Positions 52,178 to 61,592 of a stretch of 64,000 nucleotides of DNA are shown here, piece by piece. The notes below the pieces were generated by a model, which was given only the letters and a program-made list of their open reading frames with translations, did no database searches and was not told where the DNA came from. How positions within the stretch are numbered: the first letter of the stretch is position 1; each line of letters begins with the position of its first letter. The DNA is taken from positions 35,001 through 99,000 of the forward strand of contig JAFRZW010000008.1 in the NCBI GenBank assembly GCA_017442365.1. Reading direction: 5' to 3'. A program made the position numbers and the translations under genes. The DNA is from Rikenellaceae bacterium (GTDB lineage: Bacteria; Bacteroidota; Bacteroidia; Bacteroidales; Rikenellaceae).

Positions 52178-53842
52178 ATGTATAAAAATACACGAAATAA
52201 GGTCATCTATCCGCTGCTGTTGGCTGTTGCCGTCGTGGTGGGATTGATCGTCGGGCAGTCGATGGGTCGCAGCACGGCCGAGTCGCAATTCCGACGTGTG
52301 ATCTCGCACCTGCGTCCGCCCTACGACAAACTCAACCGCACGATGTCGCTGATCCAGAACGAGTATATCGACTCGCTCGATATGGATTCGATTACCGAGC
52401 AGGTGCTGCCGTTGCTCGTTCAGCAGCTGGACCCCCACTCGATGTATATCCCCGCACAGGCGATGCAGGCGGTCAATGAGCCGCTCGAAAGCGAGTTCGA
52501 CGGCATCGGAGTTGTGTTCAATATGGCCACCGATACGGTCATCGTGCTCAACGTTGTGCCATCGGGTCCGAGCCAAAAGGCAGGTGTGCAGAATGGCGAT
52601 AGAATCCTGCGAATCGACAATCGCGCGGTGGCAGGTCAGCGCGTGCCGCAGGACAGCATTGTGAAGATGTTGCGCGGTCCGCGCGGAAGCGAAGTGCGAC
52701 TGACGCTCGAACGATTGACCATCAACGATACGATCAATCTGACAGTTACGCGCGATGCTATTCCGTTGAAGAGTGTCGATGCGGCATTTATGCTCACGGA
52801 CAAGGTGGGCTTTATCCGCCTGTCGGCCTTCGCCAAAAATTCATACGCTGAGGTGCTGCGCGCCATCATCTTCCTGCGTGCCGAGGGTATGGAGAAGCTC
52901 GTCTTCGACCTGCGCGCAAATACGGGAGGATTCCTCGATCAGGCGATTCTGATCGCCAACGAGTTCCTGCCCGCTGAGCGTATGATCGTCTATACCGAAG
53001 ATCGACACGGCAAACGCACGGCAGAGTACTCGGACGGCAATGGCGCCGCTACGGACATTGCGCTGGCGGTGCTGATCGACGAGGAGAGCGCATCGTCGAG
53101 CGAGATTTTGGCGGGAGCGTTGCAGGACAACGATCGCGGTGTGATCGTGGGTCGTCGCTCGTTTGGTAAGGGGTTGGTTCAGCAGCAGATTCCGTTCGAT
53201 GACGGCTCGGCACTGCGACTGACTACGGCACGTTACTTCACCCCGACGGGTCGCTCGATCCAAAAACCATATACGACGGGCGATACGGAGGGCTACGACC
53301 GTGAGATCTTCGAGCGTTATGCACACAACGAGATGTTCTCGGCCGACTCGATCCGATTCGCTGATTCACTGCGATTTATCACACCTGGGGGTCGCACGGT
53401 CTATGGCGGTGGAGGCATTATGCCCGACCGTTTTATCCCGATGGATACCACCGACATCACGCGCTACTATATCGAAGTTGTCGGCCGCAATATCCTCTAT
53501 CGCTATGCACTCGAATATGGCGACCGCCACCGCGCAGCGCTGAACGAGGTGCAGACCATCGAGCAGTTGCGCACGTTGCTCGACTCGGATCGCGGAATGT
53601 TGAACGACTTTGTGGCCTACGCCTCGCGCCACGGTGTGCGCCCTGTGTGGAGCGATATTCGTCGCTCGCGCAAGTTGATAGAGGCGTTGATTCGCGCCTA
53701 TGTGGGTCGAAATACCGCACTCGAAGATGTAGGCTACTACTCCGAGATTCACGCAGTCGATACGGTTGTTGCGGCGGCAATCGAGGAGTTGAATAATATT
53801 GATAACTCACTTAAACCCAACCAAGTAGAAGATGGGAACTAA
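52178..53842 (+). CDS. S41 family C-terminal processing protease
   Basis: The 554-residue protein has an N-terminal membrane anchor or signal (residues 8-28), then the S41 N-terminal helical part, and a PDZ domain (about 88-180, EFDGIGVVFNMATDTVIVLN, AGVQNGDRILRIDNRAV). The tail-specific protease core follows: FDLRANTGGFLDQAILIANE, the catalytic Ser in DEESASSSEILAGALQDN (about 307), and Lys in RRSFGKGLVQQQIPF (about 329). About 130 extra residues after the core are Bacteroidota-typical. Acts in the periplasm; substrate unknown. The next small gene overlaps its end by 11 bp. Confidence 0.93.
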   Translation: MYKNTRNKVIYPLLLAVAVVVGLIVGQSMGRSTAESQFRRVISHLRPPYDKLNRTMSLIQNEYIDSLDMDSITEQVLPLLVQQLDPHSMYIPAQAMQAVNEPLESEFDGIGVVFNMATDTVIVLNVVPSGPSQKAGVQNGDRILRIDNRAVAGQRVPQDSIVKMLRGPRGSEVRLTLERLTINDTINLTVTRDAIPLKSVDAAFMLTDKVGFIRLSAFAKNSYAEVLRAIIFLRAEGMEKLVFDLRANTGGFLDQAILIANEFLPAERMIVYTEDRHGKRTAEYSDGNGAATDIALAVLIDEESASSSEILAGALQDNDRGVIVGRRSFGKGLVQQQIPFDDGSALRLTTARYFTPTGRSIQKPYTTGDTEGYDREIFERYAHNEMFSADSIRFADSLRFITPGGRTVYGGGGIMPDRFIPMDTTDITRYYIEVVGRNILYRYALEYGDRHRAALNEVQTIEQLRTLLDSDRGMLNDFVAYASRHGVRPVWSDIRRSRKLIEALIRAYVGRNTALEDVGYYSEIHAVDTVVAAAIEELNNIDNSLKPNQVEDGN

Positions 53843-54071
53843 GATATTTGGCATTATTGCGACGGCGGCGATCGTGGTCGTCATCGCCCTCACGTTGATC
53901 AACTACGGCAACTACCACTCGTTGCTGCCCGAACGCACAGAACCTACGGCAGCGGTCGAGGCGACGGTCGAGATTGAGGCAACGGAGGTTGATACGATGG
54001 CCGCCGAGGCGATCGACAGCCTTGCGATAGCCGAGCCTGCCGACACACTCCAACTCGAACAAGAAAAATAA
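53832..54071 (+). CDS. Small single-pass membrane protein
   Basis: The 79-residue protein has one transmembrane helix near the N-terminus (IFGIIATAAIVVVIALTLI, residues 5-23). It is followed by an acidic, Thr/Ala/Glu-rich tail (EATVEIEATEVDTMAAEAID) predicted disordered. It overlaps the S41 protease gene by 11 bp and precedes the oxidoreductase gene by 36 bp. No family was recognised. Translation is supported by the coupling overlap and by good codon use; its function is unknown. Confidence 0.6.
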   Translation: MGTKIFGIIATAAIVVVIALTLINYGNYHSLLPERTEPTAAVEATVEIEATEVDTMAAEAIDSLAIAEPADTLQLEQEK

Positions 54072-54107
54072 AACGCAAAAAACACACACAATAAAACTAC
54101 CCGACCT

Positions 54108-56927
54108 ATGTTAGAGGCACAATACAAGTCATTCTACGATGAACTGCGACGTGGCGGTTTCGATCGCAAACGTCTGATCACCGATCCGTTGCGTCTGTTT
54201 GCACTTGGCACCGACGCAAGTTTCTATCGACTTATTCCGAAGCTGATCGTGCGCGCCACCACGACCGAGGAGATCCAGAAGATCTTGGCTGCGGCAACGC
54301 GATACGATGTTCCGATCACGTTCCGTGCGGCAGGTACGGCACTATCGGGTCAGTCGGCTACCGACTCGGTGTTGGTGCTGACGGGCAAAGATTGGGAGGG
54401 TATCAAGATCGACGACACGGGCGAGCACGTTGAGGTTCAGCCCGGTATCATCGGTGCGCGTGTCAATCAGCTGTTGGCACCCTACGGTCGTAAGCTCGGT
54501 CCCGATCCCGCGTCGGTGCGCTCGGCTATGATCGGCGGTATCGTAGCCAACAACGCCAGCGGTATGAACGGTACGGACGAAAATAGCTACAAGACCATCG
54601 ACTCGGTACGCATCGTGTTGGCCGACGGTACGGTGCTCGATACGGGCAGCCCCGCCAGCCGCGATGAGTTCCGCCAGACGCACCCCGAGTTCCTCGCACG
54701 TTTGGAGGAGATTCGCCGCCGCGTAGCTGACAATGAGGCTCTTACCGCGCGCGTACATAAGAAATACAGTATCAAGAATACGACCGGTCTGGGTCTTAAT
54801 TCGTTGGTTGATTACACCGATCCGTTCGATGTGATCACCCACCTGATGGTCGGCTCGGAGGGTACGTTGGCGTTCATCGATCTGGTGCGCCTCTCGACCC
54901 TCGAAGCGATGCCCTGCAAGGCCAGCGCAATGCTCTACTTCAACGATATGCGCACGGCGTGCGAAGCTGTGCAGCAGTTGAAGGGCTCGCCCGTAGGTAG
55001 TGTCGAGCTGCTGGACCGTCTGGCAATCCGCTCGATCGAGCATATGGAGGGTATCCCCGCATTTATCCATACGTTGCCCGAAGACGGCACGGCTCTGCTG
55101 ATCGAAACGACGGCACGCGACAAGGCTCAGCTCGACGCCAACATCAAGGCTATCAATACGTTGATTCACCCCGAGCAGCTGGCTGCGCCGATCGAATTTA
55201 CGGACAAACCCGAAGAGTATTCGAAGTATTGGAAGATGCGTTCGGGCGTATTCCCGTCGGTGGGAGCAATGCGCCAGCCGGGTACTTCGTGCCTGATCGA
55301 GGACGTTGTGTTCCCGATGGAGGTGCTGCCCGATGCTACGATCGACCTGCAACACAAGATCGCTGAATATGGTTACGAGGACGGCGTGATCTATGGCCAC
55401 GCAATCGAGGGTAACTACCACTTTATCATCAACGAGGATTTCTCGAATCCCTCGCGCGTCAATCACTTCGACTGCTTCCTGCACGACATCGCGCGTCTGG
55501 TGGTCGAGAAGTATGACGGTTCGCTCAAAGGCGAGCACGGTACGGGTCGCAACATCGCTCCCTACGTAGCCTATGAGTGGGGCGAGGAGCTGTGGCAGGT
55601 GATGAAGGACTTGAAGGCGCTGTTCGACCCCAACAACGTGCTCAATCGTGGCGTGATCTTCAACGACGACCCCAAGTGCAATATGAAGAACTTGAAGTCG
55701 ATGTCGCTGACCAACAAGAATGTGGATCGTTGTATCGAGTGCGGATTCTGCGAGGTGAACTGCCTCACGTGCGGCTTCACTCTCTCGGCTCGTCAGCGTA
55801 TCTCGTCGCAACGCGAGATCTCGCGTCTGCGTGCGTCGGGCGAGAACCCCGAACTGCTCAATGCATATCTGAAAGAGTACCGATACTATGGCGAGCAGAC
55901 CTGCGCAGGCGATGGTCTGTGTTCGACCTCGTGCCCCGTACAGATCAATACGGGACACCTGACCCACGACCTGCGTGAGGCTCAGGCAACCCCCACCACC
56001 AACAAAATCGCACAGTGGACTGCCGACAATTTCTCGACCATTACGTCGGCAATGCGCGTGGGTTTGAAGGGCGTCAATGGTCTGCGCGTAGTGTTTGGCA
56101 GTCAGCTCTTTGGCGCTATGGCACGTGGCGTTCGTGCGGCGAGTGGCGGTCTGATTCCGCTCTGGACACGCTCGATGCCGCGCGGCTCGGACGGTCCAAA
56201 GCAGGGCGAGGTGAATGAGGCCAACCCCCGCAAGGTGGTCTATTTCCCGAGCTGTATCAACCAGGTGATGGGCACCTCGGCGATGGACTCGACCAAGGAG
56301 CCTCTGCACCGCGTGATGGAGCGCGTGATGCGCCGTGCGGGATTCGAGGTGATCTACCCCGAACGTATGGAGCACCTCTGCTGCGGCACGATCTGGGAGA
56401 GCAAGGGCTTCCCGAAGCAGGCCGACGAGAAATCGGCTGAGTTGGAGGCGGCACTCCGCAAGGCGTCGAACGACGGCGAGTACCCGATCGTGTGCGACCA
56501 GAGCCCCTGCCTGTACCGAATGAAGAGCGTGATGAAGGGTCTGAAACTCTACGAGCCTGCCGAATTTATCGTCGAGCATTGTGCTGAGCACCTGACCTTT
56601 AAGCCTGTCGATGAGCAGATCGCACTGCACTACACCTGCTCGATGCGCAAGATGGGCAAGACCGACTATCTGATGCGTTTGGCTCAGATGTGTACTTCGG
56701 GAGCGATGGTTCCCGAGGAGGTTGGTTGTTGCGGATTTGCGGGCGACCGTGGTTTCAACTATCCCGAGGTGAACGCCTACGCGCTGCGTAAGCTACGCCC
56801 GCAAGTCGAGGCAAAGGGTATCAAGGCGGGCTACTCGAACTCGCGCACGTGCGAGATCGGTCTGGCAACCAACTCGGGTATTCCCTACTCGTCAATCGTC
56901 TATCTGGTCGATCGTTGTACCGAGTAA
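54108..56927 (+). CDS. FAD-linked oxidase / Fe-S oxidoreductase fusion (GlcD-GlpC type)
   Basis: The 939-residue protein joins a GlcD-like FAD-binding (PCMH-type) domain with an iron-sulfur oxidoreductase. The FAD part shows TFRAAGTALSGQSATDSVLV (about 65-84), GPDPASVRSAMIGGIVANNA and VGSEGTLAFIDL, then a C-terminal FAD-oxidase domain with EGNYHFIINEDFSNPSRV and GEHGTGRNI. Two [4Fe-4S] clusters follow (CIECGFCEVNCLTCGF, about 544-559, and CAGDGLCSTSCPVQINTG, about 602-619). Two CCG domains end the protein (CCGTIWESKG, CCGFAGDRG). The layout is that of D-lactate or 2-hydroxyacid dehydrogenases feeding electrons to quinones. Exact substrate unproven. Confidence 0.9.
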   Translation: MLEAQYKSFYDELRRGGFDRKRLITDPLRLFALGTDASFYRLIPKLIVRATTTEEIQKILAAATRYDVPITFRAAGTALSGQSATDSVLVLTGKDWEGIKIDDTGEHVEVQPGIIGARVNQLLAPYGRKLGPDPASVRSAMIGGIVANNASGMNGTDENSYKTIDSVRIVLADGTVLDTGSPASRDEFRQTHPEFLARLEEIRRRVADNEALTARVHKKYSIKNTTGLGLNSLVDYTDPFDVITHLMVGSEGTLAFIDLVRLSTLEAMPCKASAMLYFNDMRTACEAVQQLKGSPVGSVELLDRLAIRSIEHMEGIPAFIHTLPEDGTALLIETTARDKAQLDANIKAINTLIHPEQLAAPIEFTDKPEEYSKYWKMRSGVFPSVGAMRQPGTSCLIEDVVFPMEVLPDATIDLQHKIAEYGYEDGVIYGHAIEGNYHFIINEDFSNPSRVNHFDCFLHDIARLVVEKYDGSLKGEHGTGRNIAPYVAYEWGEELWQVMKDLKALFDPNNVLNRGVIFNDDPKCNMKNLKSMSLTNKNVDRCIECGFCEVNCLTCGFTLSARQRISSQREISRLRASGENPELLNAYLKEYRYYGEQTCAGDGLCSTSCPVQINTGHLTHDLREAQATPTTNKIAQWTADNFSTITSAMRVGLKGVNGLRVVFGSQLFGAMARGVRAASGGLIPLWTRSMPRGSDGPKQGEVNEANPRKVVYFPSCINQVMGTSAMDSTKEPLHRVMERVMRRAGFEVIYPERMEHLCCGTIWESKGFPKQADEKSAELEAALRKASNDGEYPIVCDQSPCLYRMKSVMKGLKLYEPAEFIVEHCAEHLTFKPVDEQIALHYTCSMRKMGKTDYLMRLAQMCTSGAMVPEEVGCCGFAGDRGFNYPEVNAYALRKLRPQVEAKGIKAGYSNSRTCEIGLATNSGIPYSSIVYLVDRCTE

Positions 56928-56950
56928 GCGCGACATACCTATTATTAATA

Positions 56951-56984
56951 AAAGCCGCTCTCCGTTCGAGGGCGGCTTTTTTTT
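56951..56984 (+). terminator. Terminator after the FAD/Fe-S oxidoreductase
   Basis: AAAGCCGCtCTC / GAGgGCGGCTTT hairpin (56951-56979) and eight T. A short array C (56985-57011) follows. Confidence 0.85.
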
Positions 56985-57100
56985 AATTCAAAATTCAAGA
57001 TTCAAAATTATTTCCATTTGATACAAATGAGAGTATACTCGACGGCGGGCGGCTTTTTGATTCAAAATAGCCCCGCAAATGCGAGGCTCTAATCTTGGAC

Positions 57101-58903
57101 CTATCGCTTGCGACGGGGCGAGACCTTCTTCGGCTGACGGGTCGGCGTTCCTTTCGATTGGCGCTGAGGCACACCCTTCTGAGGACGCGATGAGCGTTGC
57201 TCCTCACGGAAGAAATAGGACTTCTGGCGTCGCTTATCGTCTTGATTGCGAGCGACGTACAACGGCGCACCCGTATATGGATCGCTACCCGTATAGAACA
57301 TCACCGACGAGAGAGTCATCGGCGTAGGCGTAAGATCCTGCACCTGTTCGAGCGTAAAGTGCAACTTGCCCAGCACCTTCTGCGACAGCGCGCGCATATC
57401 GGCCTCGGTGCACCCGGGGTGGCTCGAAATGAAATATGGAATCAACTGATAATTAAGACCTTCGGCTCGGCACACCGAGTGGAAATCGGCATTCAGTTGC
57501 TCGAACATCGCAAACGGAGGCTTGCGCATCAGTCGCAAAACCGCGTCCTCGGTATGTTCGGGTGCGACCTTCAATCGACCCGAGGTGTGGTGCTTGATGA
57601 CCGTCGCCAAATAGGGCGAGTCGTCGAACAGATCGTAGCGTATTCCGCTGCCGATAAACGCCTTCTTGACCCCCTTCACCGCGCGGATCTTCGAGTAGAG
57701 GTCGAGCAGCGGACGGTGATCGTTATTGAGGTTGGGACAGCGACGCGGGTGAAGACACGATGGGCGGCGACAACGACGACAAAGCTCGCGGTCGCGACCT
57801 CCCATCTGGTACATATTTGCCGACGGAGCGCCCACGTCCGAGAGGTAGCCTCGGAAGTCGGGCATCTGTGTAATGCGCTCAACCTCAGCGAGAATCGAAC
57901 GCTCCGAGCGCGAATTGATAAACTTACCCTGATGAGCCGAAATCGTACAGAAACTGCAACCGCCGAAGCACCCGCGATGGATATTGACCGAGTGTTTGAT
58001 CATCTCCCACGCCGGAATATCGCCCTTACCGCGATAGCGCGGGTGGGGTGCGCGTTCGTAGGGCAGATCGAAACTGCGATCCAACTCGCTCTGTGTCAGC
58101 GTCGTATGTGGCGGATTGACAACGACATAGCGATCGCCCGTCGGCTCGACCAACGTCTGCGTCTGCTCCATCAGGTTGCTGAGGGTCTCGATTCGGGTGA
58201 AATTTTCGGCAAAAGCCTGCTTGTCGCGGCAGCACTCCTCGAACGAGTGCAGGCGTATAGTCTGCTCCTCATCAAGACGATCGACATACGTTCGATCAGC
58301 CACGAAAGCCACCTGACGCAGGCGACGCAACAACTTGGCATTGAAACCGTTACGCATTGCCGCTGCCACCTCTTGGATCACCTTCTCGCCCATACCATAG
58401 ACCAGCAGGTCGGCGCCACTATCGACCAACAGCGAGGGCATCAGGCGCTCGTCCCAATAGTCGTAATGGGTCAGACGGCGCAGCGACGCCTCGATACCGC
58501 CCACAACAACGGGCACGTGCGGATATAACCGTTTGAGAATCTGCGTATAAGTCTTCACCGCGCGATCGGGACGGAATCCTGCCTTGCCACCCGCCGTATA
58601 GGCGTCGTTGCTGCGCAGGCGTTTGTTGGCGGTGTAGTGGTTGACCATCGAGTCCATCGCGCCTCCCGACACCGCAAAAAACAGACGCGGCGTGCCCAAC
58701 TTGCGGAAATCACGCAGGTCATCACGCCAATTCGGCTGCGGCACAATCGCCACACGGTAGCCCTCGGCTTCGAGCAGACGCCCGATCACCGCCGCCCCAA
58801 ACGAGGGGTGGTCGATATAGGCATCGCCCGTGAACAGGATCACATCGACGTAATCCCAACCCAGAGCTTCGATCTCCTTAACGGTTGTCGGTAAAAAGGC
58901 CAT
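57101..58903 (-). CDS. ygiQ: YgiQ-family radical SAM protein
   Basis: The 600-residue protein shows an N-terminal B12-binding-like fold (about 1-120, FLPTTVKEIEALGWDYVDVI), then the YgiQ radical SAM core with the cluster motif GCFGGCSFCTISAHQGKFI (CxxxCxxC, about 312-325). A second Cys-rich stretch, CRRCRRPSCLHPRRCPNLN (about 375-393), may hold an additional cluster. The C-terminal 60 residues are basic and disordered (RQSKGTPTRQPKKVSPRRKR). The family is widespread and its reaction is not established. Length 600-700 is typical. The gene stands alone. Confidence 0.92.
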   Translation of the reverse strand: MAFLPTTVKEIEALGWDYVDVILFTGDAYIDHPSFGAAVIGRLLEAEGYRVAIVPQPNWRDDLRDFRKLGTPRLFFAVSGGAMDSMVNHYTANKRLRSNDAYTAGGKAGFRPDRAVKTYTQILKRLYPHVPVVVGGIEASLRRLTHYDYWDERLMPSLLVDSGADLLVYGMGEKVIQEVAAAMRNGFNAKLLRRLRQVAFVADRTYVDRLDEEQTIRLHSFEECCRDKQAFAENFTRIETLSNLMEQTQTLVEPTGDRYVVVNPPHTTLTQSELDRSFDLPYERAPHPRYRGKGDIPAWEMIKHSVNIHRGCFGGCSFCTISAHQGKFINSRSERSILAEVERITQMPDFRGYLSDVGAPSANMYQMGGRDRELCRRCRRPSCLHPRRCPNLNNDHRPLLDLYSKIRAVKGVKKAFIGSGIRYDLFDDSPYLATVIKHHTSGRLKVAPEHTEDAVLRLMRKPPFAMFEQLNADFHSVCRAEGLNYQLIPYFISSHPGCTEADMRALSQKVLGKLHFTLEQVQDLTPTPMTLSSVMFYTGSDPYTGAPLYVARNQDDKRRQKSYFFREEQRSSRPQKGVPQRQSKGTPTRQPKKVSPRRKR

Positions 58904-58907
58904 CGTT

Positions 58908-59219
58908 TATAATTCAAAATTCAAGATTCAAAATTCAGGATTAATCCTGCTACATAGGCTTTATTCGGCTTATCTTCGGTTCAAAATTAATTGGCAAAAT
59001 CTGTGATTTTGACACACCTTCGGGGGCTCGCCCGCCATATGGGCGGGTTTTATTGTTTTTAGTTTTACATCATTAAATGCTTCGCAAAACCGTAAAAAAT
59101 TTACGAACATTTATCTTTTATCGGCGACCGCCCCAGCCCCCGAAGGTGCGTGTCGCCATATGGACATAACGTTGTTTTTATTATAAATAATTAATTTACA
59201 ACTACTTACAACCCAATTC
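58908..59219. repeat. Element A with a family B copy nested in its loop
   Basis: Array C (58908-58942) is followed by hairpin 2 AAAATC-tgt-GATTTT (58995-59009), left outer arm CACCTTCGGGGGCT (59015-59028), then TCGCCC. The sequence then switches to a family B unit (about 59034-59120, GCCATATGGGCGGGTTTTATTG...CGCAAAACCG...GAACATTTATC) before resuming with GGCGACCGCCCC and right arm AGCCCCCGAAGGTG (59135-59148). The two arms match perfectly across the 89-bp interruption. The rest up to queA is AT-rich without a gene. Confidence 0.8.
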
Positions 59220-60473
59220 TCAACCCTCAGAATCCAATTTTGAATCTTGAATTTTGAATTTTGAATTGAGCAATATCGACGAGTCGCCATAGCTCAGGAA
59301 ACGAAAATCGTTCGCCAACGCAAAGTCATAAATCGCGTGCCAATCGTCGCCCACCAGAGCCGAAACCAACAGCAACAAGGTCGAGCGCGGCTGATGGAAA
59401 TTGGTTACCATACCCTCGACAATGCGGAATCGGTAGCCACACGGCGTGATCATAATCTGCGTCGAGGTTTTCAGTCGGTCGAGCCCCTCGCGCTCCATAT
59501 ATTCGATCAGCGCATAGAGCAGCTCCGCACCACCCACCTCGGCGGGAATGTCGTACAGCTCCCACTGGCCCACCGTACGCTCGCAATCGGGTGTGCCACT
59601 GCACTTTACGCGGTAGCCAAGAGCCGCAATCGACTCCAACGTACGCACCGACGTCGTACCAACGGCGATGATTCGTCCATACTTGCGACGCAGGTTACGC
59701 AAGGTCGCCAGACGCACCTCGAAATGCTCGGTGTGCATCGGGTGGTTGGCGGCGTTTGCCTCCTTGACAGGCAGGAACGTACCCGCACCCACGTGCAGCG
59801 TAACCTCCTCAAACTCAACGCCCTCGCTTTTCAACTCTTCGATCAGCTCCGAGGTGAAATGCAGACCCGCAGTCGGTGCCGCCACCGAGCCCTCGAAACG
59901 CGAATAGACGGTCTGATAGCGGGTGTTATCGATCTCCTCGCTCTCACGACCCAAGTAGGGCGGAATGGGGATTCGACCCAGCTCTTCGAGCAACTGCCCG
60001 AACGTGAGCGGTGCCTCCCAACGGAAACGAACAATGCTCTCACGACCTTGATTCTCAACACGTTCAGCCACCAAGCGTGTGGGCTGACCTGCGTATTCGA
60101 AGTCGATCAGCAGCTCGCCCTCTTTCCACTTTTTCGAGTTGCCGACAATGCAGCTCCACTCCGCCTCACCACGCACCGCAAAGGCACGTTCGTAGTCGGC
60201 CGGCGCGTGAGGTTCGAGGCAGAAGATCTCGATACGTGCCCCCGACGGTTTGTGCATCACGATACGCGCGCGGATCACCTTCGTATTGTTGAAGACCAAC
60301 ATCGCCCCCTCGGGCAACACCTCGCCAATGCGATAGAATCGGCTCTCGGCGATCTCGCCCGCACGATAGACGAGCAGTTTCGATTGCTGTCGCTCGTCGA
60401 GCGGAAACTTGGCGATTCGCTCGTCGGGCAGTTCGTATGCGTAGTCGTTAATATCTATTTGAAATCTACTCAT
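59220..60473 (-). CDS. queA: tRNA preQ1(34) S-adenosylmethionine ribosyltransferase-isomerase
   Basis: The 417-residue enzyme adds the cyclopentane ring (from SAM ribose) to preQ1 in tRNA during queuosine synthesis. Motifs: YAYELPDERIAKFPLDERQQ at the N-terminus, MLVFNNTKVIRARI, YQTVYSRFEGSVAAPTAGLH (signature), LHVGAGTFLPVKEA, IIAVGTTSVRTLES and TNFHQPRSTLLLLVSALVG. The last 16 residues, NSKFKIQDSKLDSEG, come from AT-rich array C (59235-59262), so the C-terminus is repeat-derived. A TACTTTTG -7 box is at 60496-60503 on the minus strand. Confidence 0.95.
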   Translation of the reverse strand: MSRFQIDINDYAYELPDERIAKFPLDERQQSKLLVYRAGEIAESRFYRIGEVLPEGAMLVFNNTKVIRARIVMHKPSGARIEIFCLEPHAPADYERAFAVRGEAEWSCIVGNSKKWKEGELLIDFEYAGQPTRLVAERVENQGRESIVRFRWEAPLTFGQLLEELGRIPIPPYLGRESEEIDNTRYQTVYSRFEGSVAAPTAGLHFTSELIEELKSEGVEFEEVTLHVGAGTFLPVKEANAANHPMHTEHFEVRLATLRNLRRKYGRIIAVGTTSVRTLESIAALGYRVKCSGTPDCERTVGQWELYDIPAEVGGAELLYALIEYMEREGLDRLKTSTQIMITPCGYRFRIVEGMVTNFHQPRSTLLLLVSALVGDDWHAIYDFALANDFRFLSYGDSSILLNSKFKIQDSKLDSEG

Positions 60474-60495
60474 TTTCCACGGTTAAATTACTCCA

Positions 60496-60503
60496 CAAAA
60501 GTA
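60496..60503 (-). promoter_or_regulatory. -7 box of queA
   Basis: TACTTTTG on the minus strand, 23 bp before the queA ATG. Confidence 0.5.
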
Positions 60504-60539
60504 CGCAATAATTTGTGCCCGCGAAACTTTCTCGGAGAA

Positions 60540-61094
60540 ATCTTTATTATGACCATAAAAATCAAACTCTCTTCGCGGGCGGAGCACTCGCCCGCCCACC
60601 GAAGGGTGGGGTTTGCTAATTATTGTTTTGCAAAAAAATAAACTCTCTGCGCGGACTGCAGAGCTGCCGCCCGCCGTATGGGCGGGTTTTGCTATATTTG
60701 GTTATCAAAAATAAAACACTTTTCGCGGGCGGAGCACTCGCCCGCGATCCTTAGACTTCGCACTGCGCGAATTTCGGAAAAAGTTTGAGTGGGATTTTTG
60801 CCGTTAAAAAAGATGACCGTTTGATTGCTTCAAACGCGCGCAGCGATCTTTTAGGCAAAAATAACGCTCGAACCCGAAATTCGAGCCTTGCGAAGAGTTT
60901 TTGGTGCTACCTTTTGTCGGCACAAAAGGTAGCGGAAACATCACACGTTCCGCTAAAATCGTTTGATTCACAGTTACTTTTGTTTGACAAAAGTAACCAA
61001 AACAACCCCGATGATGAAACTTTCTCGGAAATTTTACGCATCTTTGTTGCACTTTGGCGCGCCCAAACGTATTACTTACGGACAGAAACTCGAA
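60540..61094. repeat. Second copy of the long inverted repeat, with two insertions
   Basis: 60569-60665 and 60754-61020 are the reverse complement of parts of 47657-47891. Relative to that copy, two segments are extra. A family B-type block lies at about 60670-60750 (CCGCCGTATGGGCGGGTTTTGC and a TCGCGGGCGGAGCACTCGCCCGCGA hairpin). A second insertion of 142 bp lies between two copies of CGTTTGATT (60818-60826 and 60960-60968). The latter holds a hairpin CTACCTTTTG/CAAAAGGTAG (60908-60933), the same shape as GTTACTTTTG/CAAAAGTAAC at about 60973-60997 but with paired changes. ORFs across it are not genes. Confidence 0.75.
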
Positions 61095-61592
61095 ATGACC
61101 CCAAACGAATTTGACATATTTATCGCCACGCTCCACGATCGTATGTATCGTTTCGCCCGCACGCTGCTCGGTGTGCAGGTCGAGGCGGAGGACGCGGTAG
61201 CCGATGTCGAAGAGCGTTTGTGGCGCCGACACGAGGCGTTGGAGCAACATCGAGGTGCGCACTCGATAGCTATGACGGCGGTACGTAACGCCTGCCTCGA
61301 TCGCTTGCGTCGCCAACGCGAGGAGCTTCGAGAGCGACTGCCCGAAATGGCGGCTGAGGATTCTCGGAGCGATGTGCGTGAGGCGGTGCGCAAGGCTATC
61401 GCGCAACTGCCCGAGCGTCAGCGTGAGGTGATTCATCTGCGCGAAATCGAAGGTTACAACTGTCGTGAAATTGGCGATATGCTGAACCTCGATGAGGCCA
61501 ACGTGCGAATGATTCTCTCGCGAGGTCGCCGACAACTGAAAGAGATAATCGAAAAAACAACCGACTATGGACAAATCTATCGAACGCATTGA
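61095..61592 (+). CDS. ECF-type RNA polymerase sigma factor
   Basis: The 165-residue protein has sigma-70 region 2 (about 5-75, MYRFARTLLGVQVEAEDAVADVEERLWRRHE type) and region 4 (about 105-160, LPERQREVIHLREIEGYNCREIGDMLNLDEANVRMILSRGR type). There is no region 1 or 3, as in extracytoplasmic-function sigmas. The start MTPNEFDIFIATLHDRMYRF at 61095 is chosen; the ORF upstream runs into the repeat element. The next gene overlaps its end by 26 bp and is the likely anti-sigma factor. The sequence gives no signal for activation. Confidence 0.9.
   Translation: MTPNEFDIFIATLHDRMYRFARTLLGVQVEAEDAVADVEERLWRRHEALEQHRGAHSIAMTAVRNACLDRLRRQREELRERLPEMAAEDSRSDVREAVRKAIAQLPERQREVIHLREIEGYNCREIGDMLNLDEANVRMILSRGRRQLKEIIEKTTDYGQIYRTH

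Noticed and set aside
54342..56630. 762-codon minus-strand frame over the FAD/Fe-S oxidoreductase
   Set aside because: The plus-strand protein has all cofactor motifs; the opposite frame is a codon-bias shadow.
60963..61094. N-terminal extension of the ECF sigma factor to 60963
   Set aside because: The extra 44 residues are encoded by the repeat element and do not resemble sigma region 2; the start at 61095 fits the family.
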